64,000 nt of DNA, from NCBI RefSeq assembly GCF_020150815.1, contig NZ_CP083723.1, positions 2,356,001 to 2,420,000 of the forward strand, in the 5' to 3' direction. The DNA is from Haloprofundus salilacus. GTDB lineage: Archaea; Halobacteriota; Halobacteria; Halobacteriales; Haloferacaceae. The notes beneath the pieces are model-generated. The model did no database searches. It was not told the DNA's origin and worked only from the letters and a program-made list of their open reading frames with translations. A program made the position numbers and the translations under genes. This document shows positions 17,416 through 25,929 of the stretch, in pieces; the first letter of the stretch is position 1, and every line of letters begins with the position of its first letter.

Positions 17416-17608
17416 GGGAAATCGACTGCCGTTGCCGTTAATATAGTCGTCAACACAGGGGACCCTTGTGCCGGCAAGTGCAGGGTGTTTATACGTGACC
17501 CGGCGGACGAGGTGACATCCACTCGACAGGCGCGCTATCGGAAGACATGTACACCCTGCATTTGCAGGCCAAGTGGCTAACCCTGTCCTCGCTGTTCCTA
17601 CGGGTACG
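17416..17608. promoter_or_regulatory. Divergent gvpF/gvpA promoter region with ACCCT/AGGGT repeats
   Basis: The minus-strand TATA for gvpF is at 17438-17445. On the plus strand the only clear AT-rich box is TTTATA at about 17488-17493, which would give gvpA a leader of roughly 90 bases. ACCCT or AGGGT occurs at 17462, 17482, 17553 and 17580. The pair 17462/17482 forms an imperfect dyad around TGCCGGCA. TGCAGGGTGT (17479-17488) and ACACCCTGCA (17551-17560) are exact reverse complements on both sides of the presumed gvpA start site. I did not find the GvpE activation site known from Halobacterium. Confidence 0.6.
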
Positions 17609-17872
17609 ATGCAGAAAACACCAGAAAGCACGAGTCTCGCGGAAGTCCTCGACCGCATTCTCGACAAAGGAATCGTCATCGACATCTGGGCGCGGGTGTC
17701 GGTCGTCGGTATCGAGATCCTCACTGTCGAGGCTCGTATCGTCGTCGCATCGGTCGACACGTTCCTGCACTACGCACACGAGATATCGAAGATAGAGCAG
17801 GCGACGTCCGGCGAGGGCGAAGTCGACATCAACGAACTTGAAGTCGAGACGAACCGACCGAACGCGAGCTAA
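17609..17872 (+). CDS. gvpA: Gas vesicle structural protein GvpA
   Basis: An 87-residue protein nearly identical in pattern to haloarchaeal Gvp[51 protein letters not shown]. GvpA forms the ribbed protein shell of the gas vesicle, excluding water and giving buoyancy. The C-terminal tail ([16 protein letters not shown]) is about ten residues longer than the classic 76-78-residue protein. The ATG at 17609 is chosen because GvpA proteins begin a few residues before LAEVLDR. It is first of a plus-strand unit with gvpO; gvpC and gvpN, which usually come next, are missing. Confidence 0.97.
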   Translation: MQKTPESTSLAEVLDRILDKGIVIDIWARVSVVGIEILTVEARIVVASVDTFLHYAHEISKIEQATSGEGEVDINELEVETNRPNAS

Positions 17873-17936
17873 CCGACTCACTCGCGTTCGCGGGCGGTCC
17901 GGGCAGGACCACGGCAACGGGTGAGGAGCCCGATTC

Positions 17937-18527
17937 ATGCCACCGATGCCAGAACTCAATCCAACCGAACACACCGTTGACGAGCTGAGAGACCAATTGG
18001 CCGACGTAGACGACCCGGCCGAGCTTCGCGACGCCTACGAGACCGAGGAATCGAATGACGACCGTTCGAGCGCCAAGGAAGCGATCCGAAAGCGGCTCGA
18101 CGAGGTCGCCGAAAGCGAACCGGAGCCGCAAACGGACGGATCAGGAGAAGTAGAAGAGAAGAGCGACGAAGGCAGCGATGGGGAGTCGTCGTCCGACTCG
18201 TCCGATGAGGAGGACGAAGGCGAGAGCGACTCAGCGTCGGAGACGGGTGGTGAGAGCCGGAACACGGACGTCATGGCGGTCAAGGAGTCGGTCCAGGACG
18301 TGGCTACCGAACTCATCGGCTATGAACTCAGCGGCGTCACCGAAATCCGTCGAGTCGACGACGGGTGGGAGGCCGTCGTCGAAGTCGTCGAGCGACCGTC
18401 GGTTCCGGACACCCAGGACATCCTCGGCGCGTACGAGATTCGCCTCGACAAAGACGGTACCGTGACGGGTTACCGTCGGGTGGACCGCTACCGCCGCGCC
18501 GACACCAATCGAGAGGAACACGCATAG
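17937..18527 (+). CDS. gvpO: Gas vesicle protein GvpO with an acidic N-terminal extension
   Basis: A 196-residue protein. The conserved GvpO domain is the C-terminal 85 residues (VMAVKESVQDVATELIGYELSGVTEI, VPDTQDILGAYEIRLDKDGTVTGYRRVDRY). The first 110 residues start with a helical SAP/Rho-like stretch (TVDELRDQLADVDDPAELRDAYETE) and then run into a Ser/Glu/Asp-rich disordered linker. Halobacterium GvpO is shorter, near 120-140 residues as I recall. It is essential in the Haloferax minimal set and may act in regulation. It lies 64 bases after gvpA. A second start at MPELN (17946) is possible. Confidence 0.92.
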   Translation: MPPMPELNPTEHTVDELRDQLADVDDPAELRDAYETEESNDDRSSAKEAIRKRLDEVAESEPEPQTDGSGEVEEKSDEGSDGESSSDSSDEEDEGESDSASETGGESRNTDVMAVKESVQDVATELIGYELSGVTEIRRVDDGWEAVVEVVERPSVPDTQDILGAYEIRLDKDGTVTGYRRVDRYRRADTNREEHA

Positions 18528-18531
18528 GCCG

Positions 18532-18801
18532 ATGGCTGACCCGGGGACGCTCGCGCTGTTTCTGTGCTGCGGCGTCCTCTGCCTCGATGCAGCACACGAG
18601 GCCCACGGACGCTACCGACTCGGATTTCTCGCCGGAGCGGCGGCGATGTGGCTCGCCGCACTGTCAGCAGCGGGTGTCGAAGCGGTGTTGGTCCCGGTAC
18701 TCGCGGAACTACTCGTCGTCGGCGTCGTGACGGGCACACTCGTCGCGTCCGCGACAGGCGTCGCCTACGCCGTCCGCGGGCGGCGCGCGCAGACCGCGTG
18801 A
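18532..18801 (+). CDS. Small three-helix membrane protein downstream of gvpO
   Basis: An 89-residue protein, mostly hydrophobic, with about three membrane segments (LALFLCCGVLCLDAA; LGFLAGAAAMWLAALSAAGV; VLVPVLAELLVVGVVTGTLVASATGVAYAV) and a basic C-terminus. I do not recognise a family. It starts four bases after the gvpO stop, so it is almost surely in the gvpA-gvpO transcript. It could be a gas-vesicle accessory gene or simply a passenger. Confidence 0.7.
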   Translation: MADPGTLALFLCCGVLCLDAAHEAHGRYRLGFLAGAAAMWLAALSAAGVEAVLVPVLAELLVVGVVTGTLVASATGVAYAVRGRRAQTA

Positions 18802-18993
18802 CCGTCGACGGCGAGCCGTACCCGTTTTTAGAGCGACATCCGAACGCGTAGTCGAACTGTCGAGCGGTGCCCTCGGCACTTCGGCCCCGAATTTGCGAGA
18901 CGCAGCCCCAGCATTGATATCGCGCTAAGCAGTTTATGCGTCGGCGTTCTACGACACGTGGCGCTTTTAGGCGACGACACCCCACCGAAGGGT

Positions 18994-19908
18994 ATGGTGA
19001 AGAACATCGCGGGCGTGATGGTCGACCTCGAGCCCGAGGACTTCTATCTCCTCTCGGGCGTCGAGCAAGGTATGCGCTTCGGGAAGTGGGTCAACCGCGA
19101 GAAGCTCCCCGACTACTCGGGTCTTACTGAGGAGGAGGTCGATTACCGCCTCGACCGCTGCATGCGACGGGACCTCGTCGAGAAACGGACCATCCAGTAC
19201 GAGGGCTACCGTCTCACGTTCGAGGGGTACGACGCGCTGGCGCTTCGGGCGTTTGCCCAGCGCGACACCGTCGAGGGAATCGGCGCTCCGCTCGGCGTCG
19301 GCAAGGAGAGCGACGTGTACGAGGTGCAGTCGTACAAGCCGCTGGCGCTGAAGTACCACCGCGAGGGGTACACGAACTTCCGGGAAGTGAACCGCGAGCG
19401 CGACTACACCTCCGAGAACCAGCACGTCTCGTGGCTCTACACCGCCCGGAAGGCCGCTGAGCGCGAGCACGAGGTGCTCCACGACCTCTACCCGAGTGTC
19501 TCGGTGCCGCGACCCGTCGACCAGAACCGTCACGCCGTCGTGATGGAGAAACTCCCCGGAGTGGAACTCGCGCGCGCGAAGCTCCCCGACGAACAGGCTG
19601 TCGGCGTTCTCGATCTCGTCCTCCGGGAACTCGTCGTAGCGTACGGACTCGGTTACATCCACGCGGACATGAGCGAGTACAACGTCTCGGTCAGCGAGGA
19701 GGGCATCACCATCTTCGACTGGCCGCAGGCGGTCGACACCGACCACGACAACGCCGCCGAGTTTCTCGAACGGGACGTAACGAATCTCGTGGACTACTTC
19801 CAGCGGAAGTACCCGCAGTCGATGCCCGATTCGGTCGATTCGGCCGCCGTCGCCAACGCTATCGCCGACGGTTCGTTCGAGACGGTACTGGAGTACGCCG
19901 AGACATAA
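18994..19908 (+). CDS. rio2: RIO2-type atypical serine/threonine kinase
   Basis: A 304-residue RIO2. The N-terminal 85 residues are the winged-helix domain (Rio2_N). The kinase domain has the P-loop LGVGKESDVYEV (about 97-108) and the catalytic loop HADMSEYNV. The metal-binding motif is IFDWPQAV. RIO2 works in maturation of the small ribosomal subunit. I chose the ATG at 18994 since RIO2 proteins begin MVKN; the 12 extra codons of the longer frame are unlikely. It is a single gene following the gas-vesicle block. Confidence 0.95.
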   Translation: MVKNIAGVMVDLEPEDFYLLSGVEQGMRFGKWVNREKLPDYSGLTEEEVDYRLDRCMRRDLVEKRTIQYEGYRLTFEGYDALALRAFAQRDTVEGIGAPLGVGKESDVYEVQSYKPLALKYHREGYTNFREVNRERDYTSENQHVSWLYTARKAAEREHEVLHDLYPSVSVPRPVDQNRHAVVMEKLPGVELARAKLPDEQAVGVLDLVLRELVVAYGLGYIHADMSEYNVSVSEEGITIFDWPQAVDTDHDNAAEFLERDVTNLVDYFQRKYPQSMPDSVDSAAVANAIADGSFETVLEYAET

Positions 19909-20141
19909 ACTATTAACTGCGATACTAAATCCGCCCTGATTACCGAATCACAACTTCGGCGTCTGATCGAACGAGGCAGGTCGCCCACCGGTTCTCCCTC
20001 GAAGACCGCGCCACACCGACCCCGTCGGTGAACACGTGTCAAAATCTTCGAGACTCTGACGAAGCACTGGAAAAGCGAAATCACCGTTTAGCGTTTGGAA
20101 GCGGCGGAATCAGTTTATATGACAATAGCGTAGAAAGAGGC

Positions 20142-20330
20142 ATGAGAGTGGGTACTGTATCCCTGCTGGGGGTATCTGCGCGCGAATTTGGCGCGTGGCT
20201 GCTAGTGGTACTCCTGCTCGTCCTCTCGGCGATACTCCTCCCACTTCCGGAATCGCCGTTTCTGCTCGGAGCTTCGCTCGCGGTCGTTCTCTGGCTGACC
20301 AGGTCGTACATGAGTTTTCGGTCCGAGTAA
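20142..20330 (+). CDS. Small two-helix membrane protein
   Basis: A 62-residue protein with two membrane helices (FGAWLLVVLLLVLSAILLPL and PFLLGASLAVVLWLTRSYM). The AT-rich box TTTATAT at 20114-20120 lies about 25 bases before the ATG at 20142. That supports this leaderless start over a longer frame beginning at 20028. No family is recognised. It lies between RIO2 and the DedA gene. Confidence 0.6.
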   Translation: MRVGTVSLLGVSAREFGAWLLVVLLLVLSAILLPLPESPFLLGASLAVVLWLTRSYMSFRSE

Positions 20331-20428
20331 CGCCGAGTGAGCACTGCCAAAATCGAGAAAGTTCCCTGGGCCGAACCGCCTCGGCGTCGGCGACAAGAAC
20401 GATACTTTCGGGGAACGTACGCTCGTCC

Positions 20429-21100
20429 GTGCCCTCCGGACTCACCCAAACGGCGCTGGACCTCGTCGCGCAGTACGGCTATCTCGCCATCTTCGTCTTC
20501 ACGTTCCTCGAATCCTCGATGCTGTTTCCGCTCCTGCCGAGCGAGGTCGTCCTCCCCGTGGCCGCCGGACTGCTCGTCTCTGACCCGGCGTCGTTCGCAC
20601 TGTTCGTCGTGGCGACGACGGCCGGCGTGACCGTCGGCAGCGTCGTCGCCTATCGCGTTTTCGGCGAGAAGGGACACGAGGCGCTCGAAGCCCGCGGCGG
20701 CGCGGTCAACGTCTCCCAGAAACGACTAGAGTTCGCCCAGCGGTGGTTCGAGAAGTGGGGCGAGAGTTCGGTACTCTGGGGTCGACTGCTCCCCGTTCTC
20801 CGGTCGGTCATCTCGCTGCCTGCCGGGTTCGCCAAGATGCGGATGTGGAAGTTCCTCGTCTACACCACCGTCGGTAGCCTGCTGTTCAACGCCGCGGTGG
20901 CCGCAGTCGTCTACTACGGGCGGCAGCAGTCGGTCTACCGCGTCGCAGGCGAGATACTCCGCACGCAGTTCGACCGCCTCGTCGCCGCCGTTGGCGCGAA
21001 CCCGGGAGCGGCGACCGTCGTCGCTCTCGTCGTCGTAACCGCGGTCGTCGCCGGCTGGCGTGTCGTTCGGAGTCGCGTCGACAGGTCGCGGACGCGGTGA
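20429..21100 (+). CDS. DedA family (SNARE-associated) membrane protein
   Basis: A 223-residue integral membrane protein. It has the DedA pattern: helix YGYLAIFVFTFLESSMLFPLLPSEVVLPVAAGLL, then GSVVAYRVFGEKG, the conserved WGRLLPVLRSVISLPAGFAKM, and two more C-terminal helices. Bacterial DedA proteins are lipid flippases linked to membrane homeostasis; archaeal members probably move lipids or carriers too. The start is a GTG at 20429 (protein MPSGLTQTA); frames further upstream do not add family sequence. Confidence 0.85.
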   Translation: MPSGLTQTALDLVAQYGYLAIFVFTFLESSMLFPLLPSEVVLPVAAGLLVSDPASFALFVVATTAGVTVGSVVAYRVFGEKGHEALEARGGAVNVSQKRLEFAQRWFEKWGESSVLWGRLLPVLRSVISLPAGFAKMRMWKFLVYTTVGSLLFNAAVAAVVYYGRQQSVYRVAGEILRTQFDRLVAAVGANPGAATVVALVVVTAVVAGWRVVRSRVDRSRTR

Positions 21101-21190
21101 GGGACGCGAATCGGGGACCCAGTGTCGTAGACGTCCGGCGAGTTGACCGCCTGGTCAATCGTTATTTGTGACGAGTCCGTGCGAACGCAT

Positions 21191-21766
21191 ATGACGGACG
21201 TAGCAGTCGTCGGCGGCGGTCCAGCTGGACTGAGCGCGACGCTTTTCACCGCGAAGAACGGTCTCGACACCGTCGTCTTCGACACCGACAAGACGTGGAT
21301 GCACAAGGCACACCTGTACAACTACCTCGGCGTCCGGAGCCTCGCCGGGGACGAGTTCATGGCCATCGCGCGCGGGCAGACCGAAGACCGCGGCGCGGAA
21401 CTGCGCGAAGAGAAAGTGACCGCCGTCGAAGCGACCGACGGTGGATTCACTGTCAGTACCGAAGACGGCGACCACGACGTGCGCTACGTCGTTCTCGCGA
21501 CGGGCACTAACAAAACGTTCGCCGAAGCGCTCGGCTGCGAGAAGAACGACAACGACACCATCGACGTTGATTTGAGCATGGAGACTAGCGTCGAGGGTGT
21601 GTACGCGACCGGCGCGCTGATTCGCGACCAGGAGTGGCAGGCGATCATCTCGGCGGGCGACGGCGGCGCGGCGGCGCTCGACATCCTCTCGAAGGAGAAA
21701 GGCGAGAACTACCACGATTTCGACACACCGGGCGACGTACCGTCGCTGCGCGACGAGGAAGCGTAG
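21191..21766 (+). CDS. Short thioredoxin reductase-like FAD protein without redox cysteines
   Basis: A 191-residue protein with the FAD-binding motif VVGGGPAGLSATLF (about residues 6-19), a second FAD motif VVLATGTNK (about 108-116) and GVYATGALI at the C-terminal FAD segment. A full thioredoxin reductase has about 310 residues; here the NADPH domain and its CxxC are absent. Similar short proteins are common in haloarchaea, so this is a family and not a truncation of this gene alone. The catalytic role is unknown. It is leaderless or nearly so, and precedes the LysE gene by 34 bases. Confidence 0.8.
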   Translation: MTDVAVVGGGPAGLSATLFTAKNGLDTVVFDTDKTWMHKAHLYNYLGVRSLAGDEFMAIARGQTEDRGAELREEKVTAVEATDGGFTVSTEDGDHDVRYVVLATGTNKTFAEALGCEKNDNDTIDVDLSMETSVEGVYATGALIRDQEWQAIISAGDGGAAALDILSKEKGENYHDFDTPGDVPSLRDEEA

Positions 21767-21800
21767 CGAACTAAGTAAGTCGGCGGCGCACGCCTCGACG

Positions 21801-22478
21801 ATGATCGGTCCCGAGACGCTGGCGGCGTTCGTCCCCGCCTCGCTCGCGCTGATTCTCGCGCCCGGACCGGATACGCTGTACGTGCTCAGTCAGTCGGTCG
21901 GCGGCCCTCGACGGGTCGGCGTCGCGGCGGCGACGGGCGTCAGCGTCGGCATCCTCGTCCACACGGCCGCGGCCGCCGTCGGTCTCTCGGTGCTGCTCCG
22001 CGAGTCGGCGCTCGCGTTCCGACTCGTGAAGTATCTCGGCGCGGCGTACCTCCTGTATCTCGGTATCCAGACCCTCCGCGGCGGCGACGCTTCGGAGGCT
22101 GTCGAGTCGTCGCCCGTCGACGAGTTGGCGGCCGCCGAACCGACCGAACGCGTCGCCGACGAGGGCGTCGCGACCGCCACCTCCCGAAGTGGGTTCCTCC
22201 GAGGCGTCGTCGTCAACGTCTCGAACCCGAAAGTCGCGCTGTTCTTTCTGGCGTTTCTCCCCCAGTTCGTCGCCGGGACGGCGACGCCGACGCAGTTGGC
22301 GACGCTCGGCGGCATCTACGCGGTGTTAACGCTCGCCTACCTCGGCGGCGTCGCGCTGTTCGCGACGCGGGTCGGAGAGAGAGTCGGCGGCGGCGGAGAC
22401 GGACGCCTGTTCAGGTGGGCCAGCGGCGGCGTGTTGGTCGCGCTCGGCGGGTCGTTACTGGTCGGCGGCGAAGGGTAA
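21801..22478 (+). CDS. LysE/RhtB family amino-acid exporter
   Basis: A 225-residue membrane protein with the LysE signature: LALILAPGPDTLYVLSQSVGGPRRVGVAAATGVSVG (about residues 11-46), then KYLGAAYLLYLGI, and after a polar loop NPKVALFFLAFLPQFV. About six helices. RhtB/LysE proteins export amino acids such as homoserine, threonine or leucine. The polar loop between helices 3 and 4 is long and acidic, as usual for haloarchaeal members. The substrate is not known. Confidence 0.9.
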   Translation: MIGPETLAAFVPASLALILAPGPDTLYVLSQSVGGPRRVGVAAATGVSVGILVHTAAAAVGLSVLLRESALAFRLVKYLGAAYLLYLGIQTLRGGDASEAVESSPVDELAAAEPTERVADEGVATATSRSGFLRGVVVNVSNPKVALFFLAFLPQFVAGTATPTQLATLGGIYAVLTLAYLGGVALFATRVGERVGGGGDGRLFRWASGGVLVALGGSLLVGGEG

Positions 22479-22579
22479 CGGCTCGGCCCGTGTCGACCAT
22501 CGTCCGCCGTCTTCTACCGGCCGCAGCTCTCGTCCGTCCCGCCCCTCCTGTTCGCTGCCTCTCCTGTTCGTCGTCTCTC

Positions 22580-23656
22580 CTATTCGCCGTCGGTCGACTC
22601 GTCACCCTCGGCGAGTTCGAGCGTCACGCTCTCGGCTTCGACATCCTCGACGAACGCGCCGCCGCCGCCGACGGTGACCAACCCGTCGGCCGTCTCGACG
22701 AGGAGCGCGTTCTCGACGGGGAAGGAGTTGTTCGACGGCGCGGCGAGTCCTTGCCGCACGTCGACGACGCGGCCGACGATCTCGTCGTGACCGTCGTGGC
22801 CCCGGATCTGGCGGCCGCGGATTCGAGCGCGAAGCGGCGTCTCCGCCCGGAGGTGGAGCGTCGTCTGCAGCACCGCGTGGCGGAAGTTCGTGTACGTCTT
22901 CGGGAGCGACGCCGGGTCGGCGGCGTACACCTGCTGGGCCATCGGCCAGTAGTTGCCGAGAAACGACCCGACGATGACCGGGCCGAGTCGAGGTTCGGTA
23001 AAGGAGATGGCGCGCGCGCCACTGTTCGACCGAGTTATCATCTCCGTCGGCGCGACCAGGCCGGCGCGCTGGTCGGCGGTGAGCATCGTCGGCATCGGTT
23101 CGGTCCACGCGCGGGCGACGCTGGCGACGCCATCCAACTCGGTCTGTAGCGTGCTGTCGGCGTCGGCGACGACCAGCAGCACCAACACCCCCCGTTCGAC
23201 GGCGGCGCGGAGCGAGTCGGTGACCTCGTCGAGGTTCGCCGCCGGGATTGACAGCGTCACCTCCTCGTCGGCGTCGTCGATGAGAGAGCGAATGCGTTTG
23301 AGCACCGTCACGCGGGATTTGATGACCTCGAATCGCTCGGTCTGGGGGGCGGCCTTCGAGTAGCGCGCCTCCAGCGCAGGACGCATCGTCTCGATGTTCT
23401 CCGTCAGCGACTCGATTACCTCCTCCGGGGGGTTGGCGCGAATCGTCGTCGGCACGACGTGGTCGTTCACCGAGACGAAGCCGCGGTCTTCGAGTTTCTC
23501 GCTGATGCTGTAGACGTAGCGCTTCGAGACGCCGGCGGCGTCGGCGACGGTGCTCGCCTTCGCCTCACCGTGTTCTAAGAGCGTGAGGTACGTGTCTATC
23601 TCCTTGTCCGAAAGGCCGAACTGTTGGAGCACGTCCCCGAGTGCGGCGTCGTCCAT
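22580..23656 (-). CDS. trmB: TrmB family sugar-responsive transcriptional regulator
   Basis: A 358-residue TrmB. The N-terminal winged helix (LQQFGLSDKEIDTYLTLLEHGEAKASTVADAAGVSKRYVY) is followed by a coiled coil and a middle domain with the phospholipase-D-like alpha/beta pattern. A C-terminal TrmB sugar-binding beta domain completes it. The ATG at 23656 is chosen because the wHTH begins there. TrmB proteins sense glucose or maltose and control sugar uptake and gluconeogenesis. This one heads the maltodextrin block (GH13, GH15, MalK, MalEFG), so it is the likely local regulator. A GTGGT-AGA-ACCAC palindrome lies at 23692-23704. Confidence 0.85.
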   Translation of the reverse strand: MDDAALGDVLQQFGLSDKEIDTYLTLLEHGEAKASTVADAAGVSKRYVYSISEKLEDRGFVSVNDHVVPTTIRANPPEEVIESLTENIETMRPALEARYSKAAPQTERFEVIKSRVTVLKRIRSLIDDADEEVTLSIPAANLDEVTDSLRAAVERGVLVLLVVADADSTLQTELDGVASVARAWTEPMPTMLTADQRAGLVAPTEMITRSNSGARAISFTEPRLGPVIVGSFLGNYWPMAQQVYAADPASLPKTYTNFRHAVLQTTLHLRAETPLRARIRGRQIRGHDGHDEIVGRVVDVRQGLAAPSNNSFPVENALLVETADGLVTVGGGGAFVEDVEAESVTLELAEGDESTDGE

Positions 23657-23781
23657 ACCCGTATAAATCGGGGTGGGGTACTTAAGACACAGTGGTAGAA
23701 CCACCGCGGAGGGACAGTTTTCCGGCAAGAGACGCCGAAACGACGCGCGTACGGTCGAAAATCCCAATCCGGACGCGGGGG

Positions 23782-25929
23782 TCACGCCGCGCGGAGCACA
23801 ACAGCGTCGGCGACGGTGAGCTCGTCGCCGTCGACGACCGTCTCACCCGACACGAGGTCGGTCGGTTCGACCGCTTCGCCCAGCGACACCGACGCGGGGG
23901 CGGCGGCGAAGTTGAGGACGACGACGTACCGGCCGTTCTCGTCCTCACACACGTAGGCGGTCACCGCGTCGGCATCAACCTCGTCGTCGGAGACGGTGTA
24001 GTCGGCGGTTTCGACACTCCCGTCGCGGAGCGTCGGCGTCTCAGCCCGGAGCGACGCGAGCGCGCGGTGGAACGCGGTGAGTTCGGCGTCGCCGTCGTGC
24101 CAGCGCATCGGTCCGCGCTGTTCGGGAACCCCGCGTTCCTGTCCGTAGTAGATCATGGGCGCGCCCGGCGTCGTGAACGTCGCCGCCGCCGCCGCGCGCA
24201 GCGACGCCTCGTCGCACTCGTCGATGTAGCGGTCCTCGTCGTGGTTCTCGACGTAGCGGAGGTGGACCGCTGAATCGGGGAACCCCGCCCACGCCGCGTC
24301 GTCGAGCGCGTCGAGGACGGCGTCGGCGGTTTTCTCGCCCGCGCCGACGTCGCGGAGCGTCTCGTACAGCGTCGTGTCGTAGTGCATGTGGAACTCGGCC
24401 TCGTGATAGTCGGCGTCTCTCGGGATGGTCTCGTCGAGCAGCAGGAAGTCCTCGGGGACGCGGTCGCGGACCTCCTTCCAGAACGCGTGTGAGACGCCCC
24501 ACGCCACGTCGCAGCGGAAGCCGTCGACGACGGTCGCCCATTCGTCGACCACGTCGAGCATCCACCGGCGGACGGCGAGCGAGTCGTAGTTCAGGTTCGG
24601 GATTCGCTGCCAGTTGAAGTAGTACTCCGGAATGTCGTCGCCCTCCTCTCGAACGTCGGCCCACTCCACGTCGACGACGTTGCGGTCGGCGTCGACGCGG
24701 CGGTAGTGGTCGGCGTATGACTCGACGCCCGCCGAGTGCAGCTGGAACGCGGGGTGGTCCCGCGAGGTGTGGTTGACGACGAGGTCGAAGACGACCCTGA
24801 TGTCGGCCTCGTGGCAGCGGTCGACGAGCGACTCGAACGCCTCGCGAGAGCCGAGGTCGGAGGCGGTGTCGAAGTAGTCAGTGACGTGGTAGCCGTGGGT
24901 GGTCGGACTGGCGAGCACGGGCGTCAGCCAGAGGCAGTCGACCGCCAAGGATTCGAGGTACTCGACGCGGCGCTCGATCTCGCCGAACGTCGTCGGCAGC
25001 GTCTCGCCCGCGAAGGAGCGGACGAAAATCTCGTATACCGTCGGCGACTCCGCCCACTCCGGCGGGTCGTTCAGGCGGATGACGGCGACGGATTCGGAAT
25101 CAGCGTTTGCGTCGAGAACGACGGTGTCGCCGATGCTACGTCGTTCGCCCGCGGTGACGGCGTGGACGCGGGCGCGCTCCGGGAGCGCGTCGACCGGCAC
25201 GCGGAGTTCGCGGCCGTCGATACTCACGTCATCGTCGCCGAGTTCGTCGCGGCCGTCGAGGTAGAACTCGACGGGGAGGTCGGCGTCCGAAAACTCGCTG
25301 TCGGGAGCGCTTCTCGGCGTCGCCGCGACGACGACCTCGTCGCCCTCGACGGTCGCGTCGAGTCGAACCCGGGGACGTCCCGGCCCGTCGACCTCCACGC
25401 TGGTTCGGACGCCCTCCGCGAGGTCGTCGTTCACGGCGAAGGCGGCGGAGTGTTCGCCCGGTAGCAACCGCACGTCAAGAACGTAGTCGTCGCCGACGCG
25501 GCGTGGACGCTCGGTCGCCATCAGGTGGTTGTTGAACGGGCCGCTGACGGAGATGGGAGTCGACTCCAGTTTCGACTCCGGAACCGGAAGGTCGTCGACG
25601 GCGACGGAGAACTGCGCGTCGCGCCGCTCGTCGGGGAAGGCGCGAACCGTCAGCTCGTGGGTGCCGTCGGGCGCGTCGAGTTCGACGGCGTACGTGCCGG
25701 GGACGTCCGGATGGAAGTGGACGACCGGACCCAGTTCGTTCTCGCGGCGTTCGCACGCCGGGTAGTCCGCGGGCGTGCCGACCGAGAGCGTCTCGCTCGA
25801 CTCGAACGCGCTTTCGGCGGGCGCGGCGGCGACCGACCACCGATACTCCGCGGCAGGGTCGGGGTTTCGTGGGGCCAGTTCGACGGATTCGCCGACCGAG
25901 ACGAAGCGCGGCGGGCCGGGGTGGTGCAT
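23782..25929 (-). CDS. GH13 alpha-amylase family enzyme, cytoplasmic (maltodextrin-acting)
   Basis: A 715-residue protein. The first 320 residues hold beta-sandwich domains. The (beta/alpha)8 GH13 domain follows, starting at VYEIFVRSF. The catalytic residues can be seen: nucleophile Asp in GFRCDVAW (about residue 472), acid/base Glu in LLLDETIP (about 500), and the third Asp in VENHDEDRY (about 565). A C-terminal beta domain ends the protein. There is no TAT or Sec signal, so it acts inside the cell on imported oligosaccharides, like cyclomaltodextrinase or neopullulanase. The start at 25929 excludes an upstream extension without homologous content. It is divergent from the GH15 gene. Confidence 0.85.
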   Translation of the reverse strand: MHHPGPPRFVSVGESVELAPRNPDPAAEYRWSVAAAPAESAFESSETLSVGTPADYPACERRENELGPVVHFHPDVPGTYAVELDAPDGTHELTVRAFPDERRDAQFSVAVDDLPVPESKLESTPISVSGPFNNHLMATERPRRVGDDYVLDVRLLPGEHSAAFAVNDDLAEGVRTSVEVDGPGRPRVRLDATVEGDEVVVAATPRSAPDSEFSDADLPVEFYLDGRDELGDDDVSIDGRELRVPVDALPERARVHAVTAGERRSIGDTVVLDANADSESVAVIRLNDPPEWAESPTVYEIFVRSFAGETLPTTFGEIERRVEYLESLAVDCLWLTPVLASPTTHGYHVTDYFDTASDLGSREAFESLVDRCHEADIRVVFDLVVNHTSRDHPAFQLHSAGVESYADHYRRVDADRNVVDVEWADVREEGDDIPEYYFNWQRIPNLNYDSLAVRRWMLDVVDEWATVVDGFRCDVAWGVSHAFWKEVRDRVPEDFLLLDETIPRDADYHEAEFHMHYDTTLYETLRDVGAGEKTADAVLDALDDAAWAGFPDSAVHLRYVENHDEDRYIDECDEASLRAAAAATFTTPGAPMIYYGQERGVPEQRGPMRWHDGDAELTAFHRALASLRAETPTLRDGSVETADYTVSDDEVDADAVTAYVCEDENGRYVVVLNFAAAPASVSLGEAVEPTDLVSGETVVDGDELTVADAVVLRAA

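Noticed and set aside
17873-17936. Possible remains of gvpC or gvpN between gvpA and gvpO
   Set aside because: The gap is only 64 bases and holds no recognisable repeat of GvpC or ATPase motif of GvpN; nothing is left of them here.
22544-22590. Three CTCCTGTTCG-like units near the end of trmB
   Set aside because: Short pyrimidine-rich repeats at a gene end, partly inside the coding sequence; probably chance or slippage with no sign of function.
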